The notes beneath the pieces were generated by a model. That model was not told the origin of the DNA. It saw nothing but the letters and a program-made list of their open reading frames with translations, and ran no database searches. A stretch of DNA of 64,000 nucleotides from Tragulus kanchil (taxonomy: Eukaryota > Chordata > Mammalia > Artiodactyla > Tragulidae). The DNA is taken from NCBI GenBank assembly GCA_022376925.1, contig JAIOJX010000032.1, forward strand, positions 203,418,939-203,482,938, read 5' to 3'. Positions 14,185-25,469 of this stretch are shown piece after piece (position 1 is the first letter of the stretch; every line of letters starts with the position of its first letter). A program made the translations under genes and the position numbers.

Positions 14185-14576
14185 TCCTGTTGCTGCTCTA
14201 ACAGATTATTGCATAGTGACAACACAAATCTATTATCTTACAATTCTGTAGAGAGGTCAGAAGGTCCACATGGATCTCCCTAGGCTAAAATCAAGGGGCC
14301 AGCATGGCTTGTTCCTTTCTGAAGCTTCTAGGGGAGAGCCCATTTCTCTGCTTTTTCTAGCTTTGACAGGCCCCCCACATTCCTCGGCTGTGGTCCCTCC
14401 TGCCATCTTCAAAGTCAGCCATGTCCAATCTTGCTGCTGCTCCTCCTGCCACCATGTCTCTCTCTGTTCTCAGCTTGAAGAGGTTTTCCATTTTTAGGAA
14501 CCCATGGGTGCCCTCATGAGTAATCTAGGATAATTATTCCATCTCACGGTCCATAACCTTAATCATGTCTTCAAAG
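14185..14576. mobile_element. ancient interspersed repeat, family not assigned
   Basis: 'tattcatttcctgttgctgctctaac', 'ttatcttacaattctgtaga' and 'ctaaaatcaaggggccagca' belong to a widespread old mammalian repeat family, probably LTR-derived. I cannot name it confidently without a consensus library. Confidence 0.5.
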
Positions 14577-15222
14577 TGTATTCGTTTGCCAGGGCTGTCA
14601 TAACAAAGGTCCATAGGCTGGGTGAATTAAACAACAGACATGTATTTTCTCACAATTCTGAGGTCAAAGATCAGGGTGTCAGAAGGTTTGGTTTCTTCAG
14701 AGCCCTCTCTCCTCGGCTTGTAGATGGCTGTCTTCCCTCCATGGATGTCTGTGTCTCAAATTCTACTTTTTTTTTAAAATTTTGGCCTCTTTTATTGGTC
14801 ACTCATTTATTTATTCTCATCCATCGTAATTCTTTGGCCTGTGTGGGCCTCCCATTGCAGTGGCCTCCCTTGTTGCAGAGCACCAGCTCTGGGCACATGC
14901 ACTCTAGAGCACTGGCTCATAATTGGACACACACCAGTCCAGCTGCTCCGCGGCATGTAGGATCTTCCCGTGCCAGGGACTGAACTTGTGCCCCTTGCAC
15001 TGCAAGACGGACTCGTTACCCACTGGACCACGAGGGAAGCCCCAAATTCTACTTCTTATGAGGATACCAGTCATATTGGACTAGGGCTCACATTAACAAT
15101 CTCATTTTAACTTAATTATCTCTGTAAAGATCCTATTACCCATATAGCCACATTCTGAAGAACCAGGAGTTAATACATCAACATATGAATCTGAAGGATA
15201 CAATCCAGCCCATAACAATTAG
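14577..15222 (-). mobile_element. MLT1-like MaLR LTR, interrupted by a SINE
   Basis: Reading on the minus strand, the block follows a mammalian MaLR-type solo LTR. Plus-strand markers are 'cataacaaaggtccataggctggg', 'acaattctgaggtc' and 'gatacaatccagcccataac'. The SINE at 14769-15042 splits it. The same family lies in plus orientation at 34510-34892. No retroviral coding sequence is present. Confidence 0.65.
14769..15042 (-). mobile_element. long tRNA-derived ruminant SINE (CHR-like)
   Basis: Reverse-complement orientation: the tRNA-like head is at the right ('actggaccacgagggaagcc'). Perfect 12-nt target-site duplications caaattctactt flank it at 14757-14768 and 15043-15054. Confidence 0.85.
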
Positions 15223-15566
15223 ATTTAAACCTACCATCATGCTATATATTTTCTATTTGTCCCCTCTGTTCTATGTTATTTTTCCCTCTTTTTCTTCCTT
15301 CTTTCAGGTTGAGTGATTTTTATTATTTCATTTTACATTCTTTGTTAGTCTATTGGTTATACTTCTGTTTTATATTTTTAGTGGGTGCTTTAGGATTATT
15401 AACTTATTACTTTATCTTACTCTGCCTTCAAGTAATATTGTAACAGTTTATACCTAGTATAAAAAGCTTACAACAATATCCCTCCATTTACTGTCTCCTA
15501 GCCTTTGTGCTATGATTGTCACACATGTCACTTCTAAATATGGCAAAAATCCCACAATAGATTCTT

Positions 15567-15898
15567 TTTTAAAAATTAATTACTTAATCTCAGTCATGCT
15601 GGGTCTTTGTTGGTCTCTCTAGTTGCAACAAGTGAGGGCTAGTCCTTATTGTGGTGCCTGGGCCATTGCAGTGGTTTCTCTTGTTGGAGTAAGAGCTGTA
15701 AGCCCATGGGCTTCCCGTAGTCGCAGCACATGCGCTCATAAATTGCGGCTTGAGGGCTCTAGAATGCAGGTTCAGTAGTTGTGGTGCCTGGCTTTAGTTG
15801 CTCCGTGGCATGTGGAATCTACCTGGTCCAAGGATCAAACCCATGTCCCCAGCATTGGCAGGTGGATTCTTATCCACTACACCACCAGGGAAGTTCCA
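15567..15898 (-). mobile_element. CHR-type tRNA-derived SINE
   Basis: Head at the right end ('accaccagggaagttcc'), A/T-rich tail at the left. Near-perfect target-site duplications acaatagattctt 15554-15566 and acaatacattctt 15899-15911. Shown again at 16677-17008 by D5. Confidence 0.85.
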
Positions 15899-16676
15899 AC
15901 AATACATTCTTAATTGTTTGCCTTAAACAATTAGTTACCATTTAGAGAGGTTTTTTTAATTGAGTAAAAGAGTTATAATTTCACAAATGTCATTTTTGGT
16001 GTTTTCCATTTCTTTGTATAGATCCAGATTTTTATGTAGTAAAATTTTCCTTCTGCCTGAAGTATATTCCTTAACAGTTCTTATAGTTCTAGTATGTTGC
16101 TGATGACTCCTTCAGGTTTGTCTGAAAAAGTTACGTCATCTTCATTTTGCAAGACATTCTACTTCTTATGAGGATACCAGTCATATTGGACTAGGGCTCA
16201 CATTAACAATCTCATTTTAACTTAATTATCTCTGTAAAGATCCTATTACCCATATAGCCACATTCTGAAGAACCAGGAGTTAATACATCAACATATGAAT
16301 CTGAAGGATACAATCCAGCCCATAACAATTAGATTTAAACCTACCATCATGCTATATATTTTCTATTTGTCCCCTCTGTTCTATGTTATTTTTCCCTCTT
16401 TTTCTTCCTTCTTTCAGGTTGAGTGATTTTTATTATTTCATTTTACATTCTTTGTTAGTCTATTGGTTATACTTCTGTTTTATATTTTTAGTGGGTGCTT
16501 TAGGATTATTAACTTATTACTTTATCTTACTCTGCCTTCAAGTAATATTGTAACAGTTTATACCTAGTATAAAAAGCTTACAACAATATCCCTCCATTTA
16601 CTGTCTCCTAGCCTTTGTGCTATGATTGTCACACATGTCACTTCTAAATATGGCAAAAATCCCACAATAGATTCTT

Positions 16677-17008
16677 TTTTAAAAATTAATTACTTAATCT
16701 CAGTCATGCTGGGTCTTTGTTGGTCTCTCTAGTTGCAACAAGTGAGGGCTAGTCCTTATTGTGGTGCCTGGGCCATTGCAGTGGTTTCTCTTGTTGGAGT
16801 AAGAGCTGTAAGCCCATGGGCTTCCCGTAGTCGCAGCACATGCGCTCATAAATTGCGGCTTGAGGGCTCTAGAATGCAGGTTCAGTAGTTGTGGTGCCTG
16901 GCTTTAGTTGCTCCGTGGCATGTGGAATCTACCTGGTCCAAGGATCAAACCCATGTCCCCAGCATTGGCAGGTGGATTCTTATCCACTACACCACCAGGG
17001 AAGTTCCA
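16677..17008 (-). mobile_element. CHR-type SINE, second copy through D5
   Basis: Identical in placement to 15567-15898 at offset 1110, including the target-site duplications. It is not an independent insertion. Confidence 0.85.
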
Positions 17009-17811
17009 ACAATACATTCTTAATTGTTTGCCTTAAACAATTAGTTACCATTTAGAGAGGTTTTTTTAATTGAGTAAAAGAGTTATAATTTCACAAATGT
17101 CATTTTTGGTGTTTTCCATTTCTTTGTATAGATCCAGATTTTTATGTAGTAAAATTTTCCTTCTGCCTGAAGTATATTCCTTAACAGTTCTTATAGTTCT
17201 AGTATGTTGCTGATGACTCCTTCAGGTTTGTCTGAAAAAAAAGTTACGTCATCTTCATTTTTGCAAGACATTTTGCTGAGTATAGAACCTTAGGTTGATG
17301 GTGCCTTTCTTTTGGTACTTTAAAGATATTGCCCCATTGTCTTCTGGTTTATGTTACTTCTGAGATAAAGTCTGCTGTTACTCTTATCTTTTTGTCTTTA
17401 TACAGGAAGTACCTTTATACTGTTGCTGCTGGGTTTTATTTTCTCTTTATCACTAGTTTTAAGCAGTTTGCCTATGATGTAGCTTAGTGTCATTTTCATC
17501 ATGTTTCTTGTCCTTGGGATTCACTGAGCTTTTACAATCTGTGAGTTTATAATTCTCACTCAATTTGGGAAGCTTTTAGCTATTATTTCTTCAAATATTA
17601 TTTTCCTCCTCTCACTTGCTCTCTACTTCTGGGACTCCAATTACACATATTTTAGATTGCTTTTCTTTTGTTCTTTCTTTTTTGTTGTTGTTGTGTTCTG
17701 TTTTTTGTTTCATTCTGTGAGTTTTATTTTGAGTAGTTTATACTGATATGCCTTCAGACTCAATATTTTCTTCTGTATCATCTAGTCTATTGTGACTCTC
17801 ATCCAATATAT

Positions 17812-18150
17812 ATATATTTTTAAACATTTATTTTATTTAATTTTTTTTTTTATCTTTTGGGGAGTAGGGTGGGGAGGGAGGGGGATGGGCGGGCCACTTC
17901 TATTGGTTTTTCATTTCTCTGTTTTCTTCCTTCTTTGTTCTTTGGCTCCTGTGGTCCTCCCATCACGGTGGCCTCTGTCGTCGCAGAGCGCCGGCTCTGG
18001 GCGCATGCGCTCCAGAGCTCCGGCTCGGTGATTGGACACATCAATCCAACCGCTCCGCGGCACGTGGGATCTTCCCAGGCCAGGGATCGAACCGGTGCCC
18101 CAGTGCACTGCAAGGCGGTGTCCTTACCCACTGGACCACCAGGGGAAGTC
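17812..18150 (-). mobile_element. long tRNA-derived ruminant SINE (CHR-like)
   Basis: Same family as 14769-15042 and 47016-47306, with the head at the right ('ccactggaccaccaggggaagtc') and a T-rich start at the left. Target-site duplications ccaatatat at 17803-17811 and 18151-18159. Confidence 0.85.
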
Positions 18151-18499
18151 CCAATATATTTTTTAATCTAAGACATTGTATATTTATAGAAGTTAGACTT
18201 GGGGCTTTAAAAAATCTTCCATGTGTTTCTTTCATATGCTTATGCTTTTCTCTGCCTGGTTAAACATGAAATATAGTTATAAAAGCTGTGTAATGTCCTC
18301 ATCTAATAGTTCTGTCATCTGTGTAATTCTGAGTCTTTTTTATTGATTGATTTTTCTTTACATTATAGCTGTGTTTTGCTGCATCTTTGTGCCTGGTAAT
18401 TTTTAAAATTGCTTTCCAGACATTAGTAATTTTACTTTGTTGTATACTGGAAACGTCTGTATTCCTTAATTATTTAAGGTGGAAGAGTAAATACAGTCT

Positions 18500-18700
18500 C
18501 TAGTTGGTAGTGGTAAAGAATCCACCTGCTCATGCAGGAGATACTAAAGATACAGATTCAATCCCTAGGTCAGGAAGATACCCTAGAGGAGGAAATGGCA
18601 ACCCAATCAAGTATTATTGCCTGGAAAACTCCGTGGACAGAGGAGCCTGGGGGGCTACAGTCCATGGGGTCTCAAAGAGTCCGACATGACTGAGCATGCA
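18500..18700 (+). mobile_element. Bov-tA SINE, diverged
   Basis: 'ggtaaagaatccacctgctcatgcagg' near the left and 'caaagagtccgacatgactgagc' at the right are Bov-tA landmarks. The usual 5' 'cttccctgg' start is eroded. Confidence 0.85.
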
Positions 18701-19189
18701 TGCAGGCACCAGCGTATACTCCATTAATGCTAGAAACAGAAGTCCCAGGCTCTATGTTACATTGAAAATATTTACTGACTTGGGATACTAGAGAACATGT
18801 TTCAGTTCGGAAAGCTCTAGTCCCTCTAAATTCTGTTGACAGGCTGCTTGTTTCCTTTTGTCATCCACCTCTTTCTTAGAAAAGAGCCAGCAGATCCTTT
18901 CAATACTCTACCTGGAAATCTCATTACTCAAATCCATAAGTTGAGTAAGGACTTTTTCTACCGTTCAGGTTACCTCTGACAACAGTTTTACTGCTTGTTT
19001 AACCATACGTAATATGGGCTACCTTTTTTCCAACCTGCTATAGCAGTGTCTTTATCTTTTCCACCCTCTGCTTAGGACTTGCTTTCCGATTCCAAAGCTA
19101 ATGTTTGTAGCTTAACTTTGAATTTTGATTTATTTTTGGTAGCATCAAACTTCTAAGTACCAATTTATATATCAATTATCTACTTCAGA
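18701..19189. other. intergenic, nothing recognised
   Basis: AT-rich sequence with no open frame of note and no clear repeat family. Confidence 0.5.
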
Positions 19190-19760
19190 GTAATGCTGTA
19201 TAACATGCCACTCCAAAATTTGGTTGCTTAAAACAACATCCACTTATTGTTTTTCGCAAGGCCATAGGCTGACTGGATAGTACTGCCCATCTGGGGAGGA
19301 CTGGCTGATCTTGTCTGAGCTTGCTCATGTACCTGCAACCAGCAAGGAGATGGTGCTCCAGTAAATCTTCACCTGGGACAACTTGACTGTCTTCCACATG
19401 CCTCCAGCAGGCTGGCACAGTCTTGTTCTCAGGACCATAGTCTAGCCCTAGTATATTCTCATGTGTGTTAGTTGCTCAGGCTTGTCTGACTCTTTCTGAC
19501 CCCATGGACTATAGCCCACCAGGCTCCTCTGTCCATGGAATTCTCCAGGCGAGAATACTGGAGTGGGTAGCCATTCACTTCTCCAGGGGATCTTCTGGAC
19601 CCAGGGATTGAACCCAGGTCTTCTGCATCGTAGGGGCATTCTGAGCTACCAGGGAAGCCCATATTCTCATGATTAGTAGTCTAAGAACTAAGACAGAAAC
19701 ATGCAGTGATGTGGCTAAGCCCAGAGTCAGCATGGAAAGGCATTAACAGAGGCCATAGGT
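19190..19760. mobile_element. ancient interspersed repeat split by a Bov-tA
   Basis: 'gcttaaaacaacatccacttatt' and the following CT-rich text match a widespread old mammalian repeat whose family I cannot name. A related copy lies at about 38945-39400. It is interrupted by the SINE at 19464-19660. Confidence 0.5.
19464..19660 (-). mobile_element. Bov-tA SINE
   Basis: Reverse orientation, ending in 'agctaccagggaagccc'. Perfect 11-nt target-site duplications atattctcatg at 19453-19463 and 19661-19671. Confidence 0.9.
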
Positions 19761-19819
19761 ACAGGAGGACGTGAAACATGGGGACAACAGTGAAGTCAGC
19801 TATCCTACCCTTGAGTCTT

Positions 19820-19930
19820 ATCATTGTCCCCATTTTACAGGTAGGAAACTGAGGCATAGAGGAGTTAAATGACTTGCCCAAAGTCTCAGATTATGTGTGG
19901 TGGAGCTTGGGTTCGAACCTAGGTGACCTT
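19820..19930 (-). mobile_element. MIR SINE fragment
   Basis: 'ccattttacaggtaggaaactgaggc', 'gacttgcccaaagtctcag' and 'gcttgggttcgaacctaggtg' are reverse-complement MIR landmarks. Confidence 0.75.
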
Positions 19931-20269
19931 CCAGAGACAGCTGGAAGCCACTGCCCCCAGAGATCAGCCAGAAGTCACAGACCTGCAAGGTCTGGCTACC
20001 AGTGGTCCAGGGGGTGGGTTCCTACCAGTGCCTGTTTCCTGGTCTCCCGTGCCTATGGCCGCACAGTGAAGTCTTTCAGGGGTTAAAGGCAAGGAAGAGA
20101 GAAACAAAAGAAGGAATAAAGTCAAGAAATATGCCACGAAGCTTCTTGCAGCGCAAAGCAGAGAAAGTCATTTCCAACTTCTTTCATCTCCTAGATGAAG
20201 CCACTAAATAAAGGGGCAAAGCGGCGAACACAAGGGCTTTTAATCTGTCTCATCTCCTTCATAATAACT
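19931..20269. other. intergenic, nothing recognised
   Basis: Sequence between the MIR fragment and the candidate element at 20.3 kb. No gene or named repeat seen. Confidence 0.5.
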
Positions 20270-20800
20270 GCAAATTTTCCCTGGGCCCCTGGGAGTGAGC
20301 CTCTTCCCTCCGCTCGGCCTTATCTCCCCCTCCACATTTCGCCGGCGCCGCGTCGCTCCCCGCGCGCGCTGCCCGGGCCGTCCCGGCGAGGCCTGGGGGA
20401 GCCGGCGCTCCCTGCCTCATTGTTCCGGCGGCCCGGAGCTCGGCGAAGGGATGAAGGCCAGTCAAAGGGAAGCGGGCTCGCCGCGGCTTCATTAACGGCG
20501 GCCTTTCAGCGGCGCGCATATCAGAGAGAGGCCTTTTCAGAGGCGCTAATTAGCAATTTGGATCTTTCCCCCCCCTGGAGAGGCGCCTTCAATCTAACAA
20601 GTGGGAACAGCGCGGCGCTCTCTTTTTTTCTTGCACTTAATATTTATTGTTTTCCGTTTCTCCCTCTCCTTCTCGTCCCCCTCCCCACCAGCCGCATTGT
20701 CCAGCTCCGCCAACAGATAAGGCCTGCAGGGTAGGGGGAGGGTGCACCATTAACCACTCTTAATTCTCTGCTAATGATAACTTCCTCTCTCGCACGGAGA
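20270..20800. promoter_or_regulatory. candidate conserved regulatory element with CpG-rich core
   Basis: A repeat-free block combines a CpG-rich core (about 20330-20530) with homeodomain-type AT motifs (ctaattag 20546-20553, 'ttaaccactcttaattc', 'gctaatgataac'). No coding exon or clear core promoter is visible. Enhancer function is inference; it could also be an orphan CpG island. It is repeated at 21438-21930. Confidence 0.45.
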
Positions 20801-22575
20801 GAAGTTAATCTTTCGTGGATGTTGAGAGAAAAAGGAGAGTTGGGACAGGACGGAGCTGGGCTGGGTGAACGCGAAAGGGCAGAGATGACAGAAGGGACTA
20901 CTCTAATCACCCCATACACCCAATTTCCCACCTTTCCTGCCTGACCGGTTGACTTTACAACAGGATCCTCTTTCTTTTGCCCCTCTCGGCTCCACTCCGC
21001 AGCAACCTTTCCCAACCTATAGAAATTCAACTACTCTTCAAGGGTCAGATCAAGTGCCACCTCCTCTGTAATGCCCACACTGATTGCCTCCCCCTGCCAG
21101 AATTTCCCTCCCTCCCCCTGAAATCCCAGAGCACTCAGTATGCCACATTTTTTTGCAGGGGAAGCAGGGAATGAATCAGTATTTATTTTAATGCATATAA
21201 GCAGGAATCAACTCATTGAATTTTTTTATATTAACAATGTTTATTTTTTATTTACTGTTGATATTTACAGAATCGCAAATTTCCTTCATCTTAAAAAAAT
21301 CTTATCAAAAATTTTACCATTTGTAAGGCAATGGTGCCTATACATAATTTTTTTGTTTGTTTTAATATGGTGAATTCTGCCAATTCTGGTTGTTCATGAC
21401 TCAAGTGTAGATACCACCAAATTTTTAAAATGTCTATCCTCTTCCCTCCGCTCGGCCTTATCTCCCCTCCACATTTCGCCGGCGCCGCGTCGCTCCCCGC
21501 GCGCTGCCCGGCCGTCCGAGGCCTGGGGAGCCGGCGCTCCCTGCCTCATTGTTCCGGCGGCCCGGAGCTCGGCGAAGGGATGAAGGCCAGTCAAAGGAAG
21601 CGGGCTCGCCGCGGCTTCATTAACGGCGGCCTTTCAGCGGCGCGCATATCAGAGAGAGGCCTTTTCAGAGGCGCTAATTAGCAATTTGGATCTTTCCCCC
21701 CCCTGGAGAGGCGCCTTCAATCTAACAAGTGGGAACAGCGCGGCGCTCTCTTTTTTTCTTGCACTTAATATTTATTGTTTTCCGTTTCTCCCTCTCCTTC
21801 TCGTCCCCCTCCCCACCAGCCGCATTGTCCAGCTCCGCCAACAGATAAGGCCTGCAGGGTAGGGGGAGGGTGCACCATTAACCACTCTTAATTCTCTGCT
21901 AATGATAACTTCCTCTCTCGCACGGAGAGAAGTTAATCTTTCGTGGATGTTGAGAGAAAAAGGAGAGTTGGGACAGGACGGAGCTGGGCTGGGTGAACGC
22001 GAAAGGGCAGAGATGACAGAAGGGACTACTCTAATCACCCCATACACCCAATTTCCCACCTTTCCTGCCTGACCGGTTGACTTTACAACAGGATCCTCTT
22101 TCTTTTGCCCCTCTCGGCTCCACTCCGCAGCAACCTTTCCCAACCTATAGAAATTCAACTACTCTTCAAGGGTCAGATCAAGTGCCACCTCCTCTGTAAT
22201 GCCCACACTGATTGCCTCCCCCTGCCAGAATTTCCCTCCCTCCCCCTGAAATCCCAGAGCACTCAGTATGCCACATTTTTTTGCAGGGGAAGCAGGGAAT
22301 GAATCAGTATTTATTTTAATGCATATAAGCAGGAATCAACTCATTGAATTTTTTTATATTAACAATGTTTATTTTTTATTTACTGTTGATATTTACAGAA
22401 TCGCAAATTTCCTTCATCTTAAAAAAATCTTATCAAAAATTTTACCATTTGTAAGGCAATGGTGCCTATACATGATTTTTTTGTTTGTTTGTTTTTTTTA
22501 ATATGGTGAATTCTGCCAACATTCTGGTTGTTCATGACTCAAGTGTAGATACCACCAAATTTTTAAAATGTCTAT
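20300..22575 (+). repeat. tandem direct duplication D6
   Basis: Copy A is 20300-21437 and copy B is 21438-22575, offset 1138. Copy B has several deletions confined to the GC-rich core (for example gcgcgcgc shortened to gcgcgc, and a missing ccggc) and insertions in a T-run and at 'gccaacattctgg'. This is the pattern expected of an unpolished long read. Confidence 0.95.
20965..21165 (+). mobile_element. L2 LINE remnant
   Basis: 'caagggtcagatcaagtgccacctcctctg' and 'cccagagcactcagtatgcc' are typical L2 3'-region text. Repeated at about 22093-22293. Confidence 0.6.
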
Positions 22576-22699
22576 ATCCTCCATAAGATCAGTATGCAGT
22601 AAATGTTTGTGGAATGAATAGATCAGCAAATTCCTGACGGCCACCAGAGTATAGATTTGGGGTTTTGTGTGTGTGTTTTTACTTCTTTACGAAACACAT

Positions 22700-23135
22700 A
22701 AATAGCATCTGCCACCTCCTAGGTACTGTTCTAAGCAAATGACATTAAATTAAAATGTCATTAAATGACAGTCCTCATACAGCTCTATGAGGTAGGCGCG
22801 ATCCAAATTTTACAGATGAGGAAACCAAAGCATGAGAGATTAAGTAATTTGCCGTGATCACAGGGACTTCCCCAGTGGCTCAAGAATCCACCTACATTGC
22901 AGGAGACACAGGAGTCATGCTTTTGATCCCTGGGTTGGGAAGATCCCCTGGAGAAAGGAATGGCTACCCACTCCAGTATTCTTGCCAGGAGAATCCCCAG
23001 GGACAGAGCCTGGCAGGCTGCAATCCATGGGGCCGCAAAATAGAACACAACTGGGCCACTGAGCACCACTACTGGGCACAGAGCTGCTCAGCAGAGCTGG
23101 GATTCAAACCTAGGCTGCCTTGCTCCAAACCACCT
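22700..23135 (-). mobile_element. MIR SINE split by a Bov-tA
   Basis: Left part: 'tttacagatgaggaaaccaaagc' and 'taatttgccgtgatcacag'. Right part after the SINE: 'agagctgggattcaaacctagg'. The right part is repeated at about 24124-24200 by D7. Confidence 0.7.
22863..23060 (+). mobile_element. Bov-tA SINE
   Basis: Starts 'gggacttccccagtggctcaag' and ends 'ccgcaaaatagaacacaactg'. It is inserted inside the MIR. A clean target-site duplication is not visible. Confidence 0.85.
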
Positions 23136-25189
23136 TTCCAGGATGTGAGCTTGGCTTCCACGGAGACCCCTGCCCCTTTGCCTGGATGGGAAGGAGGCCC
23201 AAGCCAAAGTCCAGGCAGGCATGGAACAGATGGTGGTATATTAGCAAGGCCTTCACCTGGGAAGCCCACACCACAGTCAGATTTGACACCTGGTGTTTGA
23301 GTTTGGCCACTAAGCTAACGGTATCAGTAATGCCCCAAGCCCAGAGCCCCGGGCCATGCCGATGCCCCCCAGGAACCTGAGCCCCCTGCTCACCCCAGGC
23401 CCACTCTGCACACAGAGGCAGAGGAGCAAAATTGCCAACAAACTCTGGGTTTTGCTCTCCTGAAGTGCATGGAGAGGCGTGCCCTGGAGAGGGAGGGAGG
23501 GCAGGAGAGCCCCTGAAAATCCCCTCCGAATTATAAACATATCGTCTTTAAGTACATTTCTAAGGATAACATTTGTATTACTCTGTCCTGTGCCTGCAGA
23601 TAGGGCCGGGCGATCTCCTCCATCTCCCCCCTTTCTCTCCACTCTGCTGGGAGCGGTCCCTATCTGAAGTGACGCGGGCAATCCGGCTTCCCTGCAATTG
23701 TTTCGATCAACGGGAAAAATTAATTTCTGCCTATCGTTAATTGAGAGAATTGTGTGGAGGGTGAGGGAAGGGAGGGGGGAGGAGAGGAAGGAAGAAGGCG
23801 GAGGGGAGCAATCGTGTTATTAACCGTGTCCCTTTCATAAGCAAATATTCTGATTGCCATCAGTGAGATGAGAGGCTCATTAATGCAGGAAGCAGAGAGG
23901 TGATTAGAGAACTTTCAAGAGCTATTGAGCTAAGCAGGAGGGGGGCTGCAGGGGTCCGGAGGCCGAGGGAATTTGGGAAGGACTAGGATGGAGAGAAAGC
24001 CGCTGGACTTTTCAATGGGCTTTCCTGCTCTTCTGCCACCTCCTCCCATCTTCCCCTCTTGCTAGTACTCACTTCCAAATAGTCCCCAACCCGTCCGCTA
24101 GAGTTGGGAAGAATACAAGACAGTGAGCACCACTACTGGGCACAGAGCTGCTCAGCAGAGCTGGGATTCAAACCTAGGCTGCCTTGCTCCAAACCACCTT
24201 TCCAGGATGTGAGCTTGGCTTCCACGGAGACCCCTGCCCCTTTGCCTGGATGGGAAGGAGGCCCAAGCCAAAGTCCAGGCAGGCATGGAACAGATGGTGG
24301 TATATTAGCAAGGCCTTCACCTGGGAAGCCCACACCACAGTCAGATTTGACACCTGGTGTTTGAGTTTGGCCACTAAGCTAACGGTATCAGTAATGCCCC
24401 AAGCCCAGAGCCCCGGGCCATGCCGATGCCCCCCAGGAACCTGAGCCCCCTGCTCACCCCAGGCCCACTCTGCACACAGAGGCAGAGGAGCAAAATTGCC
24501 AACAAATTCTGGGTTTTGCTCTCCTGAAGTGCATGGAGAGGCGTGCCCTGGAGAGGGAGGGAGGGCAGGAGAGCCCCTGAAAATCCCCTCCGAATTATAA
24601 ACATATCGTCTTTAAGTACATTTCTAAGGATAACATTTGTATTACTCTGTCCTGTGCCTGCAGATAGGGCCGGGCGTATCTCCTCCATCTCCCCTCCTTT
24701 CTCTCCACTCTGCTGGGAGCGGTCCCTATCTGAAGTGACGCGGGCAATCCGGCTTCCCTGCAATTGTTTCGATCAACGGGAAAAATTAATTTCTGCCTAT
24801 CGTTAATTGAGAGAATTGTGTGGAGGGTGAGGGAAGGGAGGGGGGAGGAGAGGAAGGAAGAAGGCGGAGGGGAGCAATCGTGTTATTAACCGTGTCCCTT
24901 TCATAAGCAAATATTCTGATTGCCATCAGTGAGATGAGAGGCTCATTAATGCAGGAAGCAGAGAGGTGATTAGAGAACTTTCAAGAGCTATTGAGCTAAG
25001 CAGGAGGGGGGCTGCAGGGGTCCGGAGGCCGAGGGAATTTGGGAAGGACTAGGATGGAGAGAAAGCCGCTGGACTTTTCAATGGGCTTTCCTGCTCTTCT
25101 GCCCCCTCCTCCCATCTTCCCCTCTTGCTAGTACTCACTTCCAAATAGTCCCCAACCCGTCCGCTAGAGTTGGGAAGAATACAAGACAG
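23060..25189 (+). repeat. tandem direct duplication D7
   Basis: Copy A is 23060-24123 and copy B is 24124-25189, offset 1064 rising to 1066. Differences include C/T near 23442/24506, small indels near 23610/24675, and A/C in 'tgccacctcctccc' versus 'tgccccctcctccc'. A short 'tgagcacc' microhomology sits at the junction. Confidence 0.95.
23500..23960. promoter_or_regulatory. candidate conserved non-coding enhancer
   Basis: Repeat-free block with dense AT homeodomain-like words ('aaattaatttctgcc', 'tcgttaattgag', 'gtgttattaaccgtg', 'ctcattaatgcagg', 'ggtgattagag') between balanced-GC stretches, and no open frame. That texture is common in deeply conserved developmental enhancers. Conservation itself cannot be measured here. 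Repeated at about 24565-25025. Confidence 0.5.
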
Positions 25190-25469
25190 TGAGTGAAAAC
25201 TGCAAAAGTCATACATCCATCCTGATGCTAAACTGGTAGTCCACAGGTCAAATCGTCTAGCCCCTTATAGACCTGTCTAATAACATGTGTTTTTTAAAAT
25301 TATGTTATCGTCTTTAGAAGATTGTCTCTACTCTATGATGCTAATCCCCACCAGTTCCTATTTATCGCCTCCATTCTGCCTCACTTGTTTACATCCCTCA
25401 CGTGTTTCCTGCTGGTCTGTGACAGCATTTCTGTCCTGCTGGAGGCCCTGGGGAGTGGGGATTGAGAGG
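25190..25469. other. intergenic, nothing recognised
   Basis: Unique sequence between duplications D7 and D8. No gene or named repeat seen. Confidence 0.5.

Larger units (their letters stand above)
15046..17269 (+). repeat. tandem direct duplication D5
   Basis: Copy A is 15046-16155 and copy B is 16156-17269, offset 1110 until A-run and T-run indels near the right end (aaaaag versus aaaaaaaag). The unit holds part of the MLT1-like LTR, old L1 sequence and one complete SINE. Confidence 0.95.
15223..18480 (-). mobile_element. old L1 LINE remnant, minus orientation, interrupted
   Basis: Plus-strand phrases such as 'tttgggaagcttttagctattatttcttc' (about 17564-17593) and 'cttctgggactccaattac' match reverse-complement old L1M sequence outside the conserved reverse-transcriptase core. 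It is broken by SINEs at 15567, 16677 and 17812 and inflated by duplication D5. No open frame survives. Confidence 0.7.

Noticed and set aside
17857..18171. Open frames of about 100 codons repeated at 14.8, 17.9 and 47.1 kb with similar peptides
   Set aside because: They are chance frames inside one tRNA-derived SINE family, not a gene family.
20270..20530. Possible coding exon in the GC-rich block at 20.3 kb
   Set aside because: Frames are short, present on both strands, change between the two copies through indels, and encode no recognisable protein.
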